Assembly: GCA_030746435.1 (NCBI GenBank)
Contig: JASLMV010000003.1
Coordinates: 1-64,000 of the forward strand
DNA from: Gammaproteobacteria bacterium
Lineage (GTDB): Bacteria > Pseudomonadota > Gammaproteobacteria > Steroidobacterales > GCA-2729495
Direction: 5' to 3'
DNA length: 64,000 nt
The notes beneath the pieces are model-generated. The model did no database searches and had not been told where the DNA came from. It worked only from the letters and a program-made list of their open reading frames with translations. The position numbers and the translations under genes are program-made. Below, piece by piece: positions 10,073 through 17,463 of the stretch (the stretch's first letter is position 1; every line of letters begins with the position of its first letter).

Positions 10073-10612
10073 ATGACGACCGATACACAACACCCCCGTT
10101 TTGCAGACCCGGCATTACTGGCGGCATTAGGGGTTCCACCGGATTACGGTACTGTCCCGATGCGGGCTACCTATCCGGAAGCCAGGGAACTTAAGGAAGT
10201 CGGCGAGAATATAGTGGGTCGAATGCAGTTACTGACGCCGGCCACCGCGGAGACATGGCAGGCAATGTGCCTGGCGGCAAAAGGAGGAGGCGTCGAACTG
10301 CTGATCGTGTCCGGGTTTCGCAGTTTCGACTACCAGGCCGACCTGATTCGCAGCAAGCTCGACGCCGGCCAGTTCATCGAAGACATACTCAAGGTGAATG
10401 TCGCGCCGGGTTACAGCCAGCACCACACAGGTGATGCGGTTGATATCGCAACGCCCGGCTATAAACCTTTGCTGGAAGAATTTGAAGAATCACCTGCCTT
10501 CGAGTGGTTACACGAGAACGCGGTTCAGTACGGTTTCACGATGTCGTACCCGCGTGACAACCCGGAAGGACTGGCATACGAACCCTGGCACTGGTACCGG
10601 AACAGCAATTAA
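10073..10612 (+). CDS. M15-family D-alanyl-D-alanine carboxypeptidase (VanY/LdcB-like)
   Basis: The 179-residue protein has the zinc-peptidase signature of family M15B: SQHHTGDAVD (SxHxxGxAxD) with zinc ligands His and Asp, a YQADLIRSK helix, and the late EPWHW motif with the third ligand. Such enzymes trim D-Ala or L,D-linked ends of peptidoglycan peptides. Most relatives are exported, but this one has no signal peptide, lipobox or membrane helix at the N-terminus (MTTDTQHPRFADPALLAALG). It may therefore act on cytoplasmic muropeptides during recycling, or its start may be mis-set. The ATG follows the previous stop by 4 bp. Confidence 0.88.
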   Translation: MTTDTQHPRFADPALLAALGVPPDYGTVPMRATYPEARELKEVGENIVGRMQLLTPATAETWQAMCLAAKGGGVELLIVSGFRSFDYQADLIRSKLDAGQFIEDILKVNVAPGYSQHHTGDAVDIATPGYKPLLEEFEESPAFEWLHENAVQYGFTMSYPRDNPEGLAYEPWHWYRNSN

Positions 10613-10619
10613 AAAAAAT

Positions 10620-11105
10620 ATGATCAAGAAAACCAATATCTTTTCCGGCAAATGGTCGGAAGCCTCACATGGCGAAAACTTTCAGCGCGGCCATATTCCG
10701 CTCACCGATCTCAATGACGACAACCTGCTGGGGTGCGGCGCATTCTGCGTAAAGCCGGGGAAGCGGGCATTTCCGAAGCATGCGCACCTGGCCAACGACG
10801 AGGCGGTTTACGTGGTGTCGGGAACCGGCACACTCACGGCGGGCGATGAAAGCAAGACGCTGGTAGCAGGAGATTTTGTGATGCTGCCGCGCGGTGCCGG
10901 TTTCGCGCACGTACTGGTCAATGACGGCGATGACAATCTTATCTATCTCTGCATGTCGAGCATGATCATGCCCGAAGTCGTTAATTACCCGGATTCGGGC
11001 AAACTGGGTGTGCTGGACTCAAAGGATTTCTGGAGCGGCGGTGATGCAGGCGTGAGTGGTTTTTATAAACTGAACCCGGTGGACTACTGGGACGGGGAAG
11101 ACTGA
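10620..11105 (+). CDS. Cupin-domain protein
   Basis: This 161-residue single-domain cupin has motif 1 (GKRAFPKHAHLANDEAVYVV, with metal ligands His-x-His and Glu) and motif 2 (GDFVMLPRGAGFAH). The frame is open upstream to 10398, overlapping the peptidase gene, but ATG 10620 lies 7 bp after that gene's stop and gives a normal cupin N-terminus. The substrate cannot be deduced: cupins include sugar isomerases, dioxygenases and binding proteins. It is the last gene of the 9293-11105 cluster. Confidence 0.85.
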   Translation: MIKKTNIFSGKWSEASHGENFQRGHIPLTDLNDDNLLGCGAFCVKPGKRAFPKHAHLANDEAVYVVSGTGTLTAGDESKTLVAGDFVMLPRGAGFAHVLVNDGDDNLIYLCMSSMIMPEVVNYPDSGKLGVLDSKDFWSGGDAGVSGFYKLNPVDYWDGED

Positions 11106-11155
11106 CAATCTGCTGTGTGACCCGCTACAGGGCCTATGTCGTTGTAATAACGTAG

Positions 11156-11545
11156 TTGTCCCAATTGAAGGTTCCCGGGTTTATCTATACTATCGCGCCG
11201 CAAGGATTCCGACCCGTCGTGTACATAAAGCATGCAAGTCAGGGGATCGCTTTTCTCAATATTTTAGTTGCCTCCTGCGGGGGCTGGCGCAATTTATCAG
11301 AATATAAGGGGCCTGGCATAGCGGTTGGTTACCGCAACAATGTTTCCGACTCGATTGAAATATTTGGCCGCCTGGGAGTCTATGGCGGTGATCACGAAGA
11401 ATCGACGCAGCTTGATGCCGGCATCCTCTGGAATATCAACGACACCTTCGGGATAAGCTTTGCCTACGAATACTTCGAATACGACGAAGACGAAGTAGAG
11501 ATAGAGCTCGATCAGGTGCAGGTCGGGGCCCGCTTCAGCTTCTGA
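11156..11545 (+). pseudogene. Remnant of an outer-membrane beta-barrel protein
   Basis: The last 80 residues alternate polar and hydrophobic residues in beta-strand style (GPGIAVGYRNN, SIEIFGRLGVY, TFGISFAYEYFEY) and end VQVGARFSF with the terminal aromatic residue required for barrel assembly. This resembles the C-terminal half of an OmpA/OprF-like 8-strand barrel. The N-terminal 45 residues do not resemble a signal peptide or strands, and the only start is TTG at 11156. I infer 5' truncation. A strong terminator follows the stop by 16 bp, as expected at the end of a once-functional gene. Confidence 0.55.
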
Positions 11546-11561
11546 TTAAGATGAATATAAC

Positions 11562-11593
11562 AGCCGGGCGACAACTGTCGTCCGGCTTTTTTT
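11562..11593 (+). terminator. Rho-independent terminator
   Basis: An 11-bp stem, AGCCGGGCGAC / GTCGTCCGGCT with one G-U pair, has a short loop and is followed by seven T residues. It ends transcription from the barrel-remnant side. The stem is nearly symmetric, but there is no T-run on the other side for the convergent HD-domain gene. Confidence 0.9.
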
Positions 11594-11602
11594 ATGCACC
11601 AG

Positions 11603-12769
11603 TCAGGCGGGCACTTCACTCAGCACGGGGCTGCTGCGCATCGCAAGAATCTTCTGGTTGACCAGCACGTTGGCGGCGGATACCGGATCTTCGTTGACTG
11701 TGTAGCAGGGCGGTGAGCGCCGTAATGCGGGCCACTCGCCCGTTTCGATGATGTGCTCCAGGTATGCAATATTGCGCTCGATGAATTCAAGATAAGGGTT
11801 GCGCCCGTCGTAGATGGCTTCGATGTAGCGATAGGCCTTGTCAAAATCCACATCCAGACGTTTCTTGACCACCGTTTTGTAAAAAGTCGGTGTCTGCAGC
11901 AGCAGGTCGATGCCAGACTGATAGCGTACCCGCTGCAAACCGTTGCCTTCGTCCTCGATGGCAATTCCGCCGAGTACGAATTCCAGGTACAGGCGATCGC
12001 GGCATTTTTCCAGGTAGCACCGGTCAGACATCTGTGCGATCAGGTCGGCGGTGCCGAGTAGATGGCCAACCATACTGTCGAGCGGATCGTCCAGCTGTAT
12101 GCCCGTGAATTTTCTTTCGTAACCGGTGAAATGCACCATCTCGGCGGCGATGTGTGCCAAGTGGCGCAGCCTGAGCCGTGGCAGGTAAGTCCGCAAAAAT
12201 TCCGCACTGCGTGTCACATGCCACATCGTGTATTCTGCGCCGTTACTGTGCCGGTCGTCACCGCTGTCACGGATATACCCAGAATCATGGAACAGCGCGC
12301 AAATCACGCCGAGTACCGCGCGATCGGGACCGAGTTGTTCCGGTTCGTCAACGGTGCGTTCGTAACCTGTAACCAGGCGCGCCATTGCCAGCGTCATATC
12401 CAGCGTGTGCTGGATATCGTGGTAGACCGTGTCACACCCTTCATAGCCGGGCATGTTGCCTTCGAACAGGCGCCGAAAATCGTGAAAGGCGAGCCAGAGC
12501 TCGTCAAGGCTTGCCCCGGGCCAGAGGTCTATGAAGAGTTCGCCGGTCGCATCGCGAACCGCGCTGATAGAACTGACGTCAACCGTGTTGGTTACGTCAT
12601 AATCGAATCTTCGGACCTGCGGTGCAGAACCGCTGTCCTGAACATTCGCTACCTGCGCGCCCATCCATTCGTGCCTGCGGGGAATCCGGCTCGCGATTGC
12701 GACCCCAACGATGGAAGCCCCGAACGGCGGTGATTCTCCCACGTCGAAGGGCTGCCAGACAGTGTGCAT
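11603..12769 (-). CDS. HD-domain phosphohydrolase, PDEase-like
   Basis: The protein has metal-binding motifs of the HD superfamily: VYHDIQHTLDM followed by ALFHDSGYIRD, then HIAAEMVHFTGY and GTADLIAQMSDR. The first resembles the YHNxxHAxDV motif of cyclic-nucleotide phosphodiesterases, so hydrolysis of a (cyclic) nucleotide is possible but unproven. The preceding region of about 75 residues is an unrecognised domain. The frame is open to 12955, but the extra 62 codons look non-coding, so I start at ATG 12769 (388 residues, MHTVWQPFDVGESPPF). No clear ribosome-binding site favours either start. It converges on the terminator at 11562-11593. Confidence 0.8.
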   Translation of the reverse strand: MHTVWQPFDVGESPPFGASIVGVAIASRIPRRHEWMGAQVANVQDSGSAPQVRRFDYDVTNTVDVSSISAVRDATGELFIDLWPGASLDELWLAFHDFRRLFEGNMPGYEGCDTVYHDIQHTLDMTLAMARLVTGYERTVDEPEQLGPDRAVLGVICALFHDSGYIRDSGDDRHSNGAEYTMWHVTRSAEFLRTYLPRLRLRHLAHIAAEMVHFTGYERKFTGIQLDDPLDSMVGHLLGTADLIAQMSDRCYLEKCRDRLYLEFVLGGIAIEDEGNGLQRVRYQSGIDLLLQTPTFYKTVVKKRLDVDFDKAYRYIEAIYDGRNPYLEFIERNIAYLEHIIETGEWPALRRSPPCYTVNEDPVSAANVLVNQKILAMRSSPVLSEVPA

Positions 12770-13014
12770 AAGGACTTGCGACACAAAGAAACGGTCTAAA
12801 TCTACAGGGTGGACAGGGATGGGGGACAAGAAATGTGGCGGAGGCGCGGTAAAATAAGAAAATAAATACCCAATCGCATGTTCCAGTCGCATTATCTCCA
12901 AAGAAAAACCAACATTTAGCGATGCTTTTTGACATTCAATACAGTTGGCGGACAATGACTAAACAGGGTGGAAAAATATGCCCGAAACAACCCCATTCTC
13001 ATTTGAATAAAGCT

Positions 13015-13021
13015 GTTAGGT
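13015..13021 (+). other. GTTAGGT box, integron core-site-like
   Basis: The sequence GTTAGGT fits the GTTRRRY core (R') site at which integron integrases recombine. Here it directly abuts the GTG start (13020-13022) of the GIY-YIG-like ORF, as the 5' end of a gene cassette would. The complementary ACCTAAC box lies at the end of the same ORF (13413-13419). No full attC hairpin is visible upstream. Confidence 0.4.
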
Positions 13022-13418
13022 GCGCGATTTGACTAATTTGCAGCAAATGACGATTCCTAAGATTCGGTTGCGCTGGTCCGACTGGCACACTTGGCGAAAG
13101 ATCGCGATTCCTGCTCGAGAGAAAGGTGCTATCTCAATTCCATCCGATCCAGGAGTATACGAGGTCGCACGAGACAGGCACTCTGATCGACGGCTTGCTA
13201 TCGGGCAGGGAACGAATCTAAGTAATCGTGTACGCCAGGATTTAGTGAGGCGTAAACGTCCGCACTCAGCAGGTTTACGGATCAACAAATCCGTAGATAC
13301 TTCAAGACTCGTCATTCGTTGGGCGACGACGGATTGCCCGAAGGCTGCAGAGGAATACTTGCATAAAAAGTATATTCGACGTCATGGGAAACTACCGAAA
13401 TACACGTTGCGCACCTAA
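13020..13418 (+). CDS. GIY-YIG-like small nuclease-fold protein
   Basis: The 132-residue protein shows an approximate GIY-YIG layout: PSDPGVYEVARD (first strand), RLAIGQGTNLSNRVRQDLVR (second strand with the following Arg helix), and near the end AEEYLHKKYIRRHGKLPKY, with a Glu that fits the catalytic position. The second Tyr-Ile-Gly is altered to AIGQG. Translation can start at GTG 13020 (inside a GTTAGGTG box) or ATG 13047. The stop TAA lies inside an ACCTAAC box that begins an attC-like hairpin. Both ends therefore look like integron cassette ends. The charged, isolated, lineage-unusual product fits an acquired gene. Confidence 0.65.
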   Translation: MRDLTNLQQMTIPKIRLRWSDWHTWRKIAIPAREKGAISIPSDPGVYEVARDRHSDRRLAIGQGTNLSNRVRQDLVRRKRPHSAGLRINKSVDTSRLVIRWATTDCPKAAEEYLHKKYIRRHGKLPKYTLRT

Positions 13419-13502
13419 CCAGTGTGGGCAACCGCTCACTAGCGTTCGCTTGACGCGGGACTTCGCCCCGCGCCATTGCCACAGGCGTTACGGGCCTTAG
13501 GC
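13413..13502 (+). other. attC-like imperfect hairpin (site A)
   Basis: Ordered elements are: ACCTAAC (R''-like, 13413-13419), TGTGGGCAA (13423-13431), a GC-rich central stem CGCGGG / CCCGCG (13454-13459 / 13467-13472), TTGCCACA (13476-13483), and TTAGGC (13497-13502). TGTGgGCAA pairs with TTGCCACA if one G is extruded, as in real attC sites, and CCTAA pairs with TTAGG. The spacing on the right arm is longer than usual and the final core is CTTAGGC rather than GTTAGGC, so this may be a decayed or non-canonical attC site. Confidence 0.4.
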
Positions 13503-13645
13503 GAGCGGCTGCTTTCAACCTAAAGCGGGCACGAGCCAAGGTCTATACAGGCTCGGTAATGTGAACCAGTTCCCGTTACTGGTCTCGACACCCATTACAT
13601 AATTCGAAACTGAAAGGTCCGATAGGATTCTTTGGAGACGCAACT

Positions 13646-14008
13646 ATGTTTCTATGTGCAGGTGACAAAATGCTCGTGGCACATCGCCGACTATATGAAA
13701 ATGATCAGCCACGCGCATTCGTGGGAGAGGTTCTGGCCTATGAGAATGGGCTCATGAAGCTCTCGGATTACTCGTGGGTAAGGGAATCGCTTCGTGGGGA
13801 GATCAAAAGAAAAGACGACCGCTGCATCAAGATCATTGCTCTGAACACCGTAGGGATCATTTGCTATCAATTGCCGGAAACAGTAAATATTGAAGAACTG
13901 GAGCTTGTTGCCGGTCAACAGAATGAAGTTTTACTTACCGACCGCCGAGATTTCAGAATGGACCTGACGGACCGGGCTGGCGCTATCCGTAGCGGACGCG
14001 CGAGTTAA
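13646..14008 (+). CDS. Conserved hypothetical protein, 120 residues
   Basis: This is a soluble protein beginning MFLCAGDKMLVAHRRLYEND. It has a repeated pattern of short strands (RAFVGEVLAYENGLMKLSDY; SWVRESLRGEIKRKDDRCIK) and ends in a LLTDRRDFRMDLTDRAG segment. I recall similar small proteins with the phrases CxxDKxLxVHRRLF and YQLPxxV in other proteobacteria, but no function is known to me. A GGAG ribosome-binding site lies 8 nt before the ATG. It lies 144 bp after attC-like site A and before the flavin reductase. Confidence 0.7.
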   Translation: MFLCAGDKMLVAHRRLYENDQPRAFVGEVLAYENGLMKLSDYSWVRESLRGEIKRKDDRCIKIIALNTVGIICYQLPETVNIEELELVAGQQNEVLLTDRRDFRMDLTDRAGAIRSGRAS

Positions 14009-14172
14009 GAACCGCTAAGACCGGGGGTCGAACTCAAAAAAATCCCAGGTTGGCCCCCTATTTTGCAGAATTATTGGGGATTTCTACGTATTCAGTCCCG
14101 AGCCGGAGTATGCCAGCCTCCCTCAACACTGTATTCGCACTTGGCGTGAAATCACCAGACAGAGGGAGCTTT

Positions 14173-15063
14173 ATGGCCACAAAGCCTTCAATACAGGCAT
14201 CCAAAGACCCGTTCAAACCGGTGCCGCTGCGAGATAATTTTTACCAGTCCTGTGCATTTTTTCCGATGCCTTTCGCTCTGATCACAACCACGAATGAGAA
14301 CGGCTTTACCAGTATCGGGCCATACGCACTGCAGTTCCCCTTTCAAATCTCTGAGCAATATTCCATGTTGCTGGTCACACGTGCCGGTTCCAACACGGCG
14401 ACCAACCTGCGACGCAATGGAAAATGTGCATTAAATTACATCGAGTTCGATGAGAAGCTGCTGGAATCTGTCGTCGGGCTCGGTTACCCGGGCGTGTTAC
14501 CAGAAAAGAAAATGGAAGACACGCCCTTCACGATGATAAAAACGCCGACACCACGGTTTCGTGATGATCCGGAGTATCCGCTGATTGTCGAAGAGGCTTT
14601 CCAGGTTTTTGAATGCGTCGTCGACGGTGAATTCGAATACCACCCCCAACGAGAAATAGAGGCCTCGCTTGTCGAGGATTTTATTGCGCTGAAAGTTGAA
14701 AATATCATGCTGCGGGAGAGCTTCAAGAAAAAACTCGATCACCGCAACGAATTTCCCGATATTCCGATTTCATACGGCTTTCGCGGTGGCAGCGAGTTCT
14801 GGTTTGCACGCCACGAGAAACCGTTCCACTACCCGATCCCCCGGGGCAAGGAACTGGAACCCGAGTACGTATTCCAGGTTGCCAACAGGCTGGATCCGGC
14901 GGTTCGCTTCACCAGGGAGGCTTGCGCGGCACTGGTTGTCATTCCGACACCGTTTCTCGAATCCGCCCTCGGCGTCTTCGTCAACAAGGCCAAGAAACAG
15001 GGCACGGGCATCGTCGACCTGAACTTCGTCAGGACAGCTAACACCCGCTGGAGCGGTGATTAG
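14173..15063 (+). CDS. Flavin reductase-like (FMN-binding split-barrel) protein
   Basis: The 296-residue protein has the DIM6/NTAB flavin reductase fold: FFPMPFALITTTNENGFTSI near residue 36, the SMLLVTRAGSNTATNLRRNG region for FMN phosphate binding, and CALNYI. Family members bind FMN and either reduce flavin with NAD(P)H or act as flavin-dependent oxygenase partners. The longer C-terminal half (FRGGSEFWFARHEKPFHYPI) is less familiar. I chose ATG 14173 because AGAGGGAG lies 5 nt upstream; the frame is open to 14050. It lies about 1 kb before a Rieske oxygenase and could supply it with electrons, but that is inference. Confidence 0.82.
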   Translation: MATKPSIQASKDPFKPVPLRDNFYQSCAFFPMPFALITTTNENGFTSIGPYALQFPFQISEQYSMLLVTRAGSNTATNLRRNGKCALNYIEFDEKLLESVVGLGYPGVLPEKKMEDTPFTMIKTPTPRFRDDPEYPLIVEEAFQVFECVVDGEFEYHPQREIEASLVEDFIALKVENIMLRESFKKKLDHRNEFPDIPISYGFRGGSEFWFARHEKPFHYPIPRGKELEPEYVFQVANRLDPAVRFTREACAALVVIPTPFLESALGVFVNKAKKQGTGIVDLNFVRTANTRWSGD

Positions 15064-15167
15064 TTCAAAATCAGGATATTATTGGTCACTGCAATAAGCA
15101 CCGGGAAGGTAGGCTAATATGCTTGCCAGGAGCATGGCCGTGGGGGGTTAGTCGATATGAATGGGCT

Positions 15168-15233
15168 GCCTAACCGGCGTATTAACTATGCTGCCTTCGG
15201 CGGTCTGATGCGCAGCCTATGCAGGCATTAGGT
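15168..15233 (+). other. attC-like imperfect hairpin (site B)
   Basis: The element runs from GCCTAAC (15168-15174) to ATTAGGT (15227-15233), whose cores pair as CCTAA/TTAGG. Between them GCGTAT can pair with ATGCGC (one G-U) and a central GCTGCC-TTC-GGCGGT stem-loop is present. The 66-bp length and layout are those of an attC site. The final core starts with A instead of G. The start codon of the next ORF (GTG 15232) overlaps the last two bases of the box, as at 13020. Confidence 0.45.
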
Positions 15234-15495
15234 GACTGCTATCTATCCACTGGATTTTGCAATTATCATTTGGGGGGTAGTAGGCACGTATAGAATCAAG
15301 CGGGCGATTCAATTACGGCCTGAACGTAAGTACTCGAACACTCCGATAGTTGTGACTACTATGGTGTTCATTCTTGTGCCCCTGATTGTACTCAGGGCCA
15401 ACTTTGCGGAGTACTCGGCTGTCGGTATCATTGCTGTCTGCGTAGAGATATTTTGGTTTGGTTACCTGGTTAGCCGGAGTCGCAATGTCACCTGA
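15232..15495 (+). CDS. Small two- or three-helix membrane protein, cassette-like
   Basis: The 87-residue product has hydrophobic segments at about residues 8-20, 42-56 and 62-80 (LDFAIIIWGVVGTYRIKRAI; IVVTTMVFILVPLIVL; AVGIIAVCVEIFWFGYLVS), separated by a basic loop. No family was recognised. Translation starts at GTG 15232, whose GT are the last bases of attC-like site B; no earlier start exists. Small membrane proteins of unknown function are common as integron cassettes. Confidence 0.6.
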   Translation: MTAIYPLDFAIIIWGVVGTYRIKRAIQLRPERKYSNTPIVVTTMVFILVPLIVLRANFAEYSAVGIIAVCVEIFWFGYLVSRSRNVT

Positions 15496-15537
15496 GCAGT
15501 GCATTAAGCTTGCTCCCTGTTTTGTTGGAGAGTGAAA

Positions 15538-15684
15538 ATGAACTGGAGCGATGTTATTCTTTCGCTACTCGCCTTGGCAGCCGTGTTTGTACTGGTCGTT
15601 CTCGTCTTTGTACTTAAGTCAATAAAACAAGTTGATAATAAAAAAGCCTCGCAGAAGCAGGACCAGTCAGGGAGTCAGGATTAG
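15538..15684 (+). CDS. 48-residue single-helix membrane protein
   Basis: This short ORF begins MNWSDVILSLLALAAVFVLV with one strong membrane helix (about residues 6-26), followed by a charged tail (KQVDNKKASQKQDQSGSQD). The ribosome-binding site GGAG lies 7 nt before the ATG. It follows the cassette-like ORF by 42 bp and ends TAG 15682-15684. The clean helix-plus-polar-tail layout and good Shine-Dalgarno sequence support a real small protein. Function is unknown. Confidence 0.55.
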   Translation: MNWSDVILSLLALAAVFVLVVLVFVLKSIKQVDNKKASQKQDQSGSQD

Positions 15685-16063
15685 TTTCTCCACTTACAGA
15701 AAGCCAGACAGCCTGTTTTTTTGTTTCTGCCTCCACCTGACCGGGGGATTGGTTTCTGCTGAGGCGTCTTCGGGCATCCTGCGAATACACTAACCCCGCA
15801 CCTTTTTGCTAGATATGCCTTTACATACAGTGATGGGTGACCTGCCCTTTCCGGGTTTGGGCTGGAAAATAGGTAAAAATACGACTTGGGTGGGATATGG
15901 CCGGTAACTACGATACCATCCCCGTTTGGTGCCAGTGTCGGGAAGTTCACAAGAGAACCAAAATACCCGGCGGCACCCCAATCGAACAGCGTAAGCTGAC
16001 AGATGAGACCGGAAATGCCTGGTGCATTTCCGGTTTCGACCTTAATAAAGAAAGAGGGATGTT
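15685..16063. other. Non-coding leader region before the first Rieske gene
   Basis: No gene was recognised in these 379 bp. The stretch begins with pyrimidine-rich sequence containing a seven-T run (15718-15724) without a strong stem. It ends with a perfect 11-bp hairpin at 16008-16034. It probably holds the promoter and leader of the Rieske gene at 16064, but no convincing -35/-10 pair could be assigned. Confidence 0.4.
16008..16034 (+). promoter_or_regulatory. Perfect 11-bp stem-loop upstream of the Rieske oxygenase gene
   Basis: ACCGGAAATGC (16008-16018) and GCATTTCCGGT (16024-16034) are exact reverse complements around a 5-nt loop. The element ends 29 bp before the start codon. It has no T-run, so it is not a classic terminator. 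It could be an operator for a dimeric repressor or an mRNA leader hairpin. Confidence 0.6.
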
Positions 16064-17272
16064 ATGTATATCAACTTTTGGTACCCGATCGTTCGCAGCG
16101 AGGATCTGGGCTACGATCAGCCTGAGAAAGTCAGAGCGCTCGGTATCGATCTCGTCGCATTTCGCGACCAGAATGGTGACGCTCACGTATTGAGTGATAC
16201 CTGCACGCACCGTGGTGCGTCGCTCGGTGGCGCCTGGTCCCAGGGCAACAGACCGCGAGTTATTGATGGCTGCATCGTTTGCCCGTATCACGGCTGGGAA
16301 TTCAACGGCGATGGTGAATGCGTAAATATCCCGTCAATCGGCTACGGTACAAAGACCCCTGCACGTGCGAAGGTCGATTCATACCCGGTGGAGGAAAAAT
16401 ACGGCATCGTGTTTGCGTTCCTGGGCGATGAGCCTGAAGAGTCCCGGATTCCGCTTCTGGACGTCGAGGAATATGGCCAGGAAGGCTGGGTCGCCAACGA
16501 AGTGCTGGTTCTCGAGGTGCCGTACTACTACGAGCGTTCAATCGAGAACGGCATCGATCCGGCGCACAATGAGTTCGTCCACCCGACGCATGGTCACTCA
16601 TCTATCGACCGCGAAACCTACAGGGTCCGCGAGTACGAAGCCGAAGATCATCGCCAGGGCTGGGGCTTCTGGTTCTGGCACCTGTTCGATACTCCGCCGC
16701 TGCCGCAGAAAGATGATGCGACAGCCGGTGGTCAGGAAACACCGTGGGGTGACACGCGGACTGAAGATCATGTCCAGATGAAAGTTGGCGGCGGCACCTA
16801 TGGCCCGAACTCCATGCCGACCTATATCAATATCACAGATGACAAGATGTTCCGGCAGTATTTCTTTGAGTTGCCGGTGGATGAGTACAACACAAAGATT
16901 TTCTTCCTGAACATGCGTAACTTCCTGCTGGAAACAAAGCACAATGGTCCGATCCATGCGCGCAACAAGGTTATCGCACAGCAGGACATCCAGATCCTGG
17001 ATACCATGTGTCCGGGACGGACACCGTTAAGCCCGACGAAGGAAGTCCTGACACCGTCTGACAATGGAGTCGCGGCCTACCGCAAATGGCTGGAGAAATT
17101 CGACGACATGGGCTGGCGTATTGATATCGACAAGTTCAATGACCGTCATGGCAAGACCAAGGCATACGCGATCCCGGGCCCGTCACGCCGGACTTCCGGC
17201 AACTGGGTACTCGATGCGATTCCCCTGATCAAGGATCGCGCCGAGCGCAAGAAGCTGGAAGAAGCTGAGTAA
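16064..17272 (+). CDS. Rieske-type aromatic ring-hydroxylating oxygenase, large (alpha) subunit
   Basis: The 402-residue protein has an N-terminal Rieske [2Fe-2S] domain with Cys47-x-His49 (CTHRG) and Cys73-x2-His76 (CPYHGW). The catalytic domain follows, with ENGIDPAHNEFVH, giving the bridging Asp and iron ligands His168 and His173. Such enzymes insert O2 into aromatic or steroid-like substrates using electrons from a reductase. No beta subunit or dedicated ferredoxin is adjacent, so it is probably a homomeric alpha-type oxygenase. It starts MYINFWYPIVRS and is paralogous to the gene at 27481 (MFINFWYVAAES). GGGA lies upstream of the ATG. The substrate cannot be predicted. Confidence 0.92.
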   Translation: MYINFWYPIVRSEDLGYDQPEKVRALGIDLVAFRDQNGDAHVLSDTCTHRGASLGGAWSQGNRPRVIDGCIVCPYHGWEFNGDGECVNIPSIGYGTKTPARAKVDSYPVEEKYGIVFAFLGDEPEESRIPLLDVEEYGQEGWVANEVLVLEVPYYYERSIENGIDPAHNEFVHPTHGHSSIDRETYRVREYEAEDHRQGWGFWFWHLFDTPPLPQKDDATAGGQETPWGDTRTEDHVQMKVGGGTYGPNSMPTYINITDDKMFRQYFFELPVDEYNTKIFFLNMRNFLLETKHNGPIHARNKVIAQQDIQILDTMCPGRTPLSPTKEVLTPSDNGVAAYRKWLEKFDDMGWRIDIDKFNDRHGKTKAYAIPGPSRRTSGNWVLDAIPLIKDRAERKKLEEAE

Positions 17273-17293
17273 AAGCCGATCGCTTAACGACGA

Positions 17294-17325
17294 GGCGGCA
17301 CGGGTAGACGACTATCCGTGTCGCC
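17294..17325 (+). terminator. Probable rho-independent terminator after the Rieske gene
   Basis: GGCGGCACGG pairs with CCGTGTCGCC (one G-U) around a 12-nt loop. It is followed by ATTTCGTTT, an imperfect U-tract. It begins 21 bp after the Rieske stop codon. Confidence 0.65.
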
Positions 17326-17376
17326 ATTTCGTTTAGCTGCTGATAAGGCTTAAAGTGATATAAGTTCCGAAGCAGG

Positions 17377-17463
17377 AGGGGTCAGAGTAAAAACTTGCGA
17401 AGAAAAAGGGACCGGAGGGGTCTTCTAGCATCACTAATCACGCGAGTTTTTACTCTGACCCCT
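17377..17463. repeat. MITE-like inverted repeat of the GGGGTCAGAGT type
   Basis: The left arm (17377-17399) and right arm (17441-17463) are reverse complements over 23 bp with one mismatch; the outer 19 bp (AGGGGTCAGAGTAAAAACT) are perfect. The spacer is about 41 bp. Short inverted elements with GGGGTCAGA ends are scattered in many proteobacterial genomes and are thought to be non-autonomous mobile elements. This copy covers the 5' end of the MFS frame. A further partial GACCCCTTCACCC duplication follows at 17456-17479. Confidence 0.8.

Noticed and set aside
10398-10619. Long upstream extension of the cupin gene
   Set aside because: It runs antisense-like through the peptidase gene in another frame; ATG 10620 sits just after the peptidase stop and gives a normal cupin start.
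12770-12955. N-terminal extension of the HD-domain protein to ATG 12955
   Set aside because: The 62 extra codons have low-complexity, coding-unlike content and no ribosome-binding site, so the start at 12769 was preferred, although the longer form cannot be excluded.
14050-14172. Upstream extension of the flavin reductase to 14050
   Set aside because: The strong AGAGGGAG ribosome-binding site lies directly before ATG 14173 and the extension has no family similarity.
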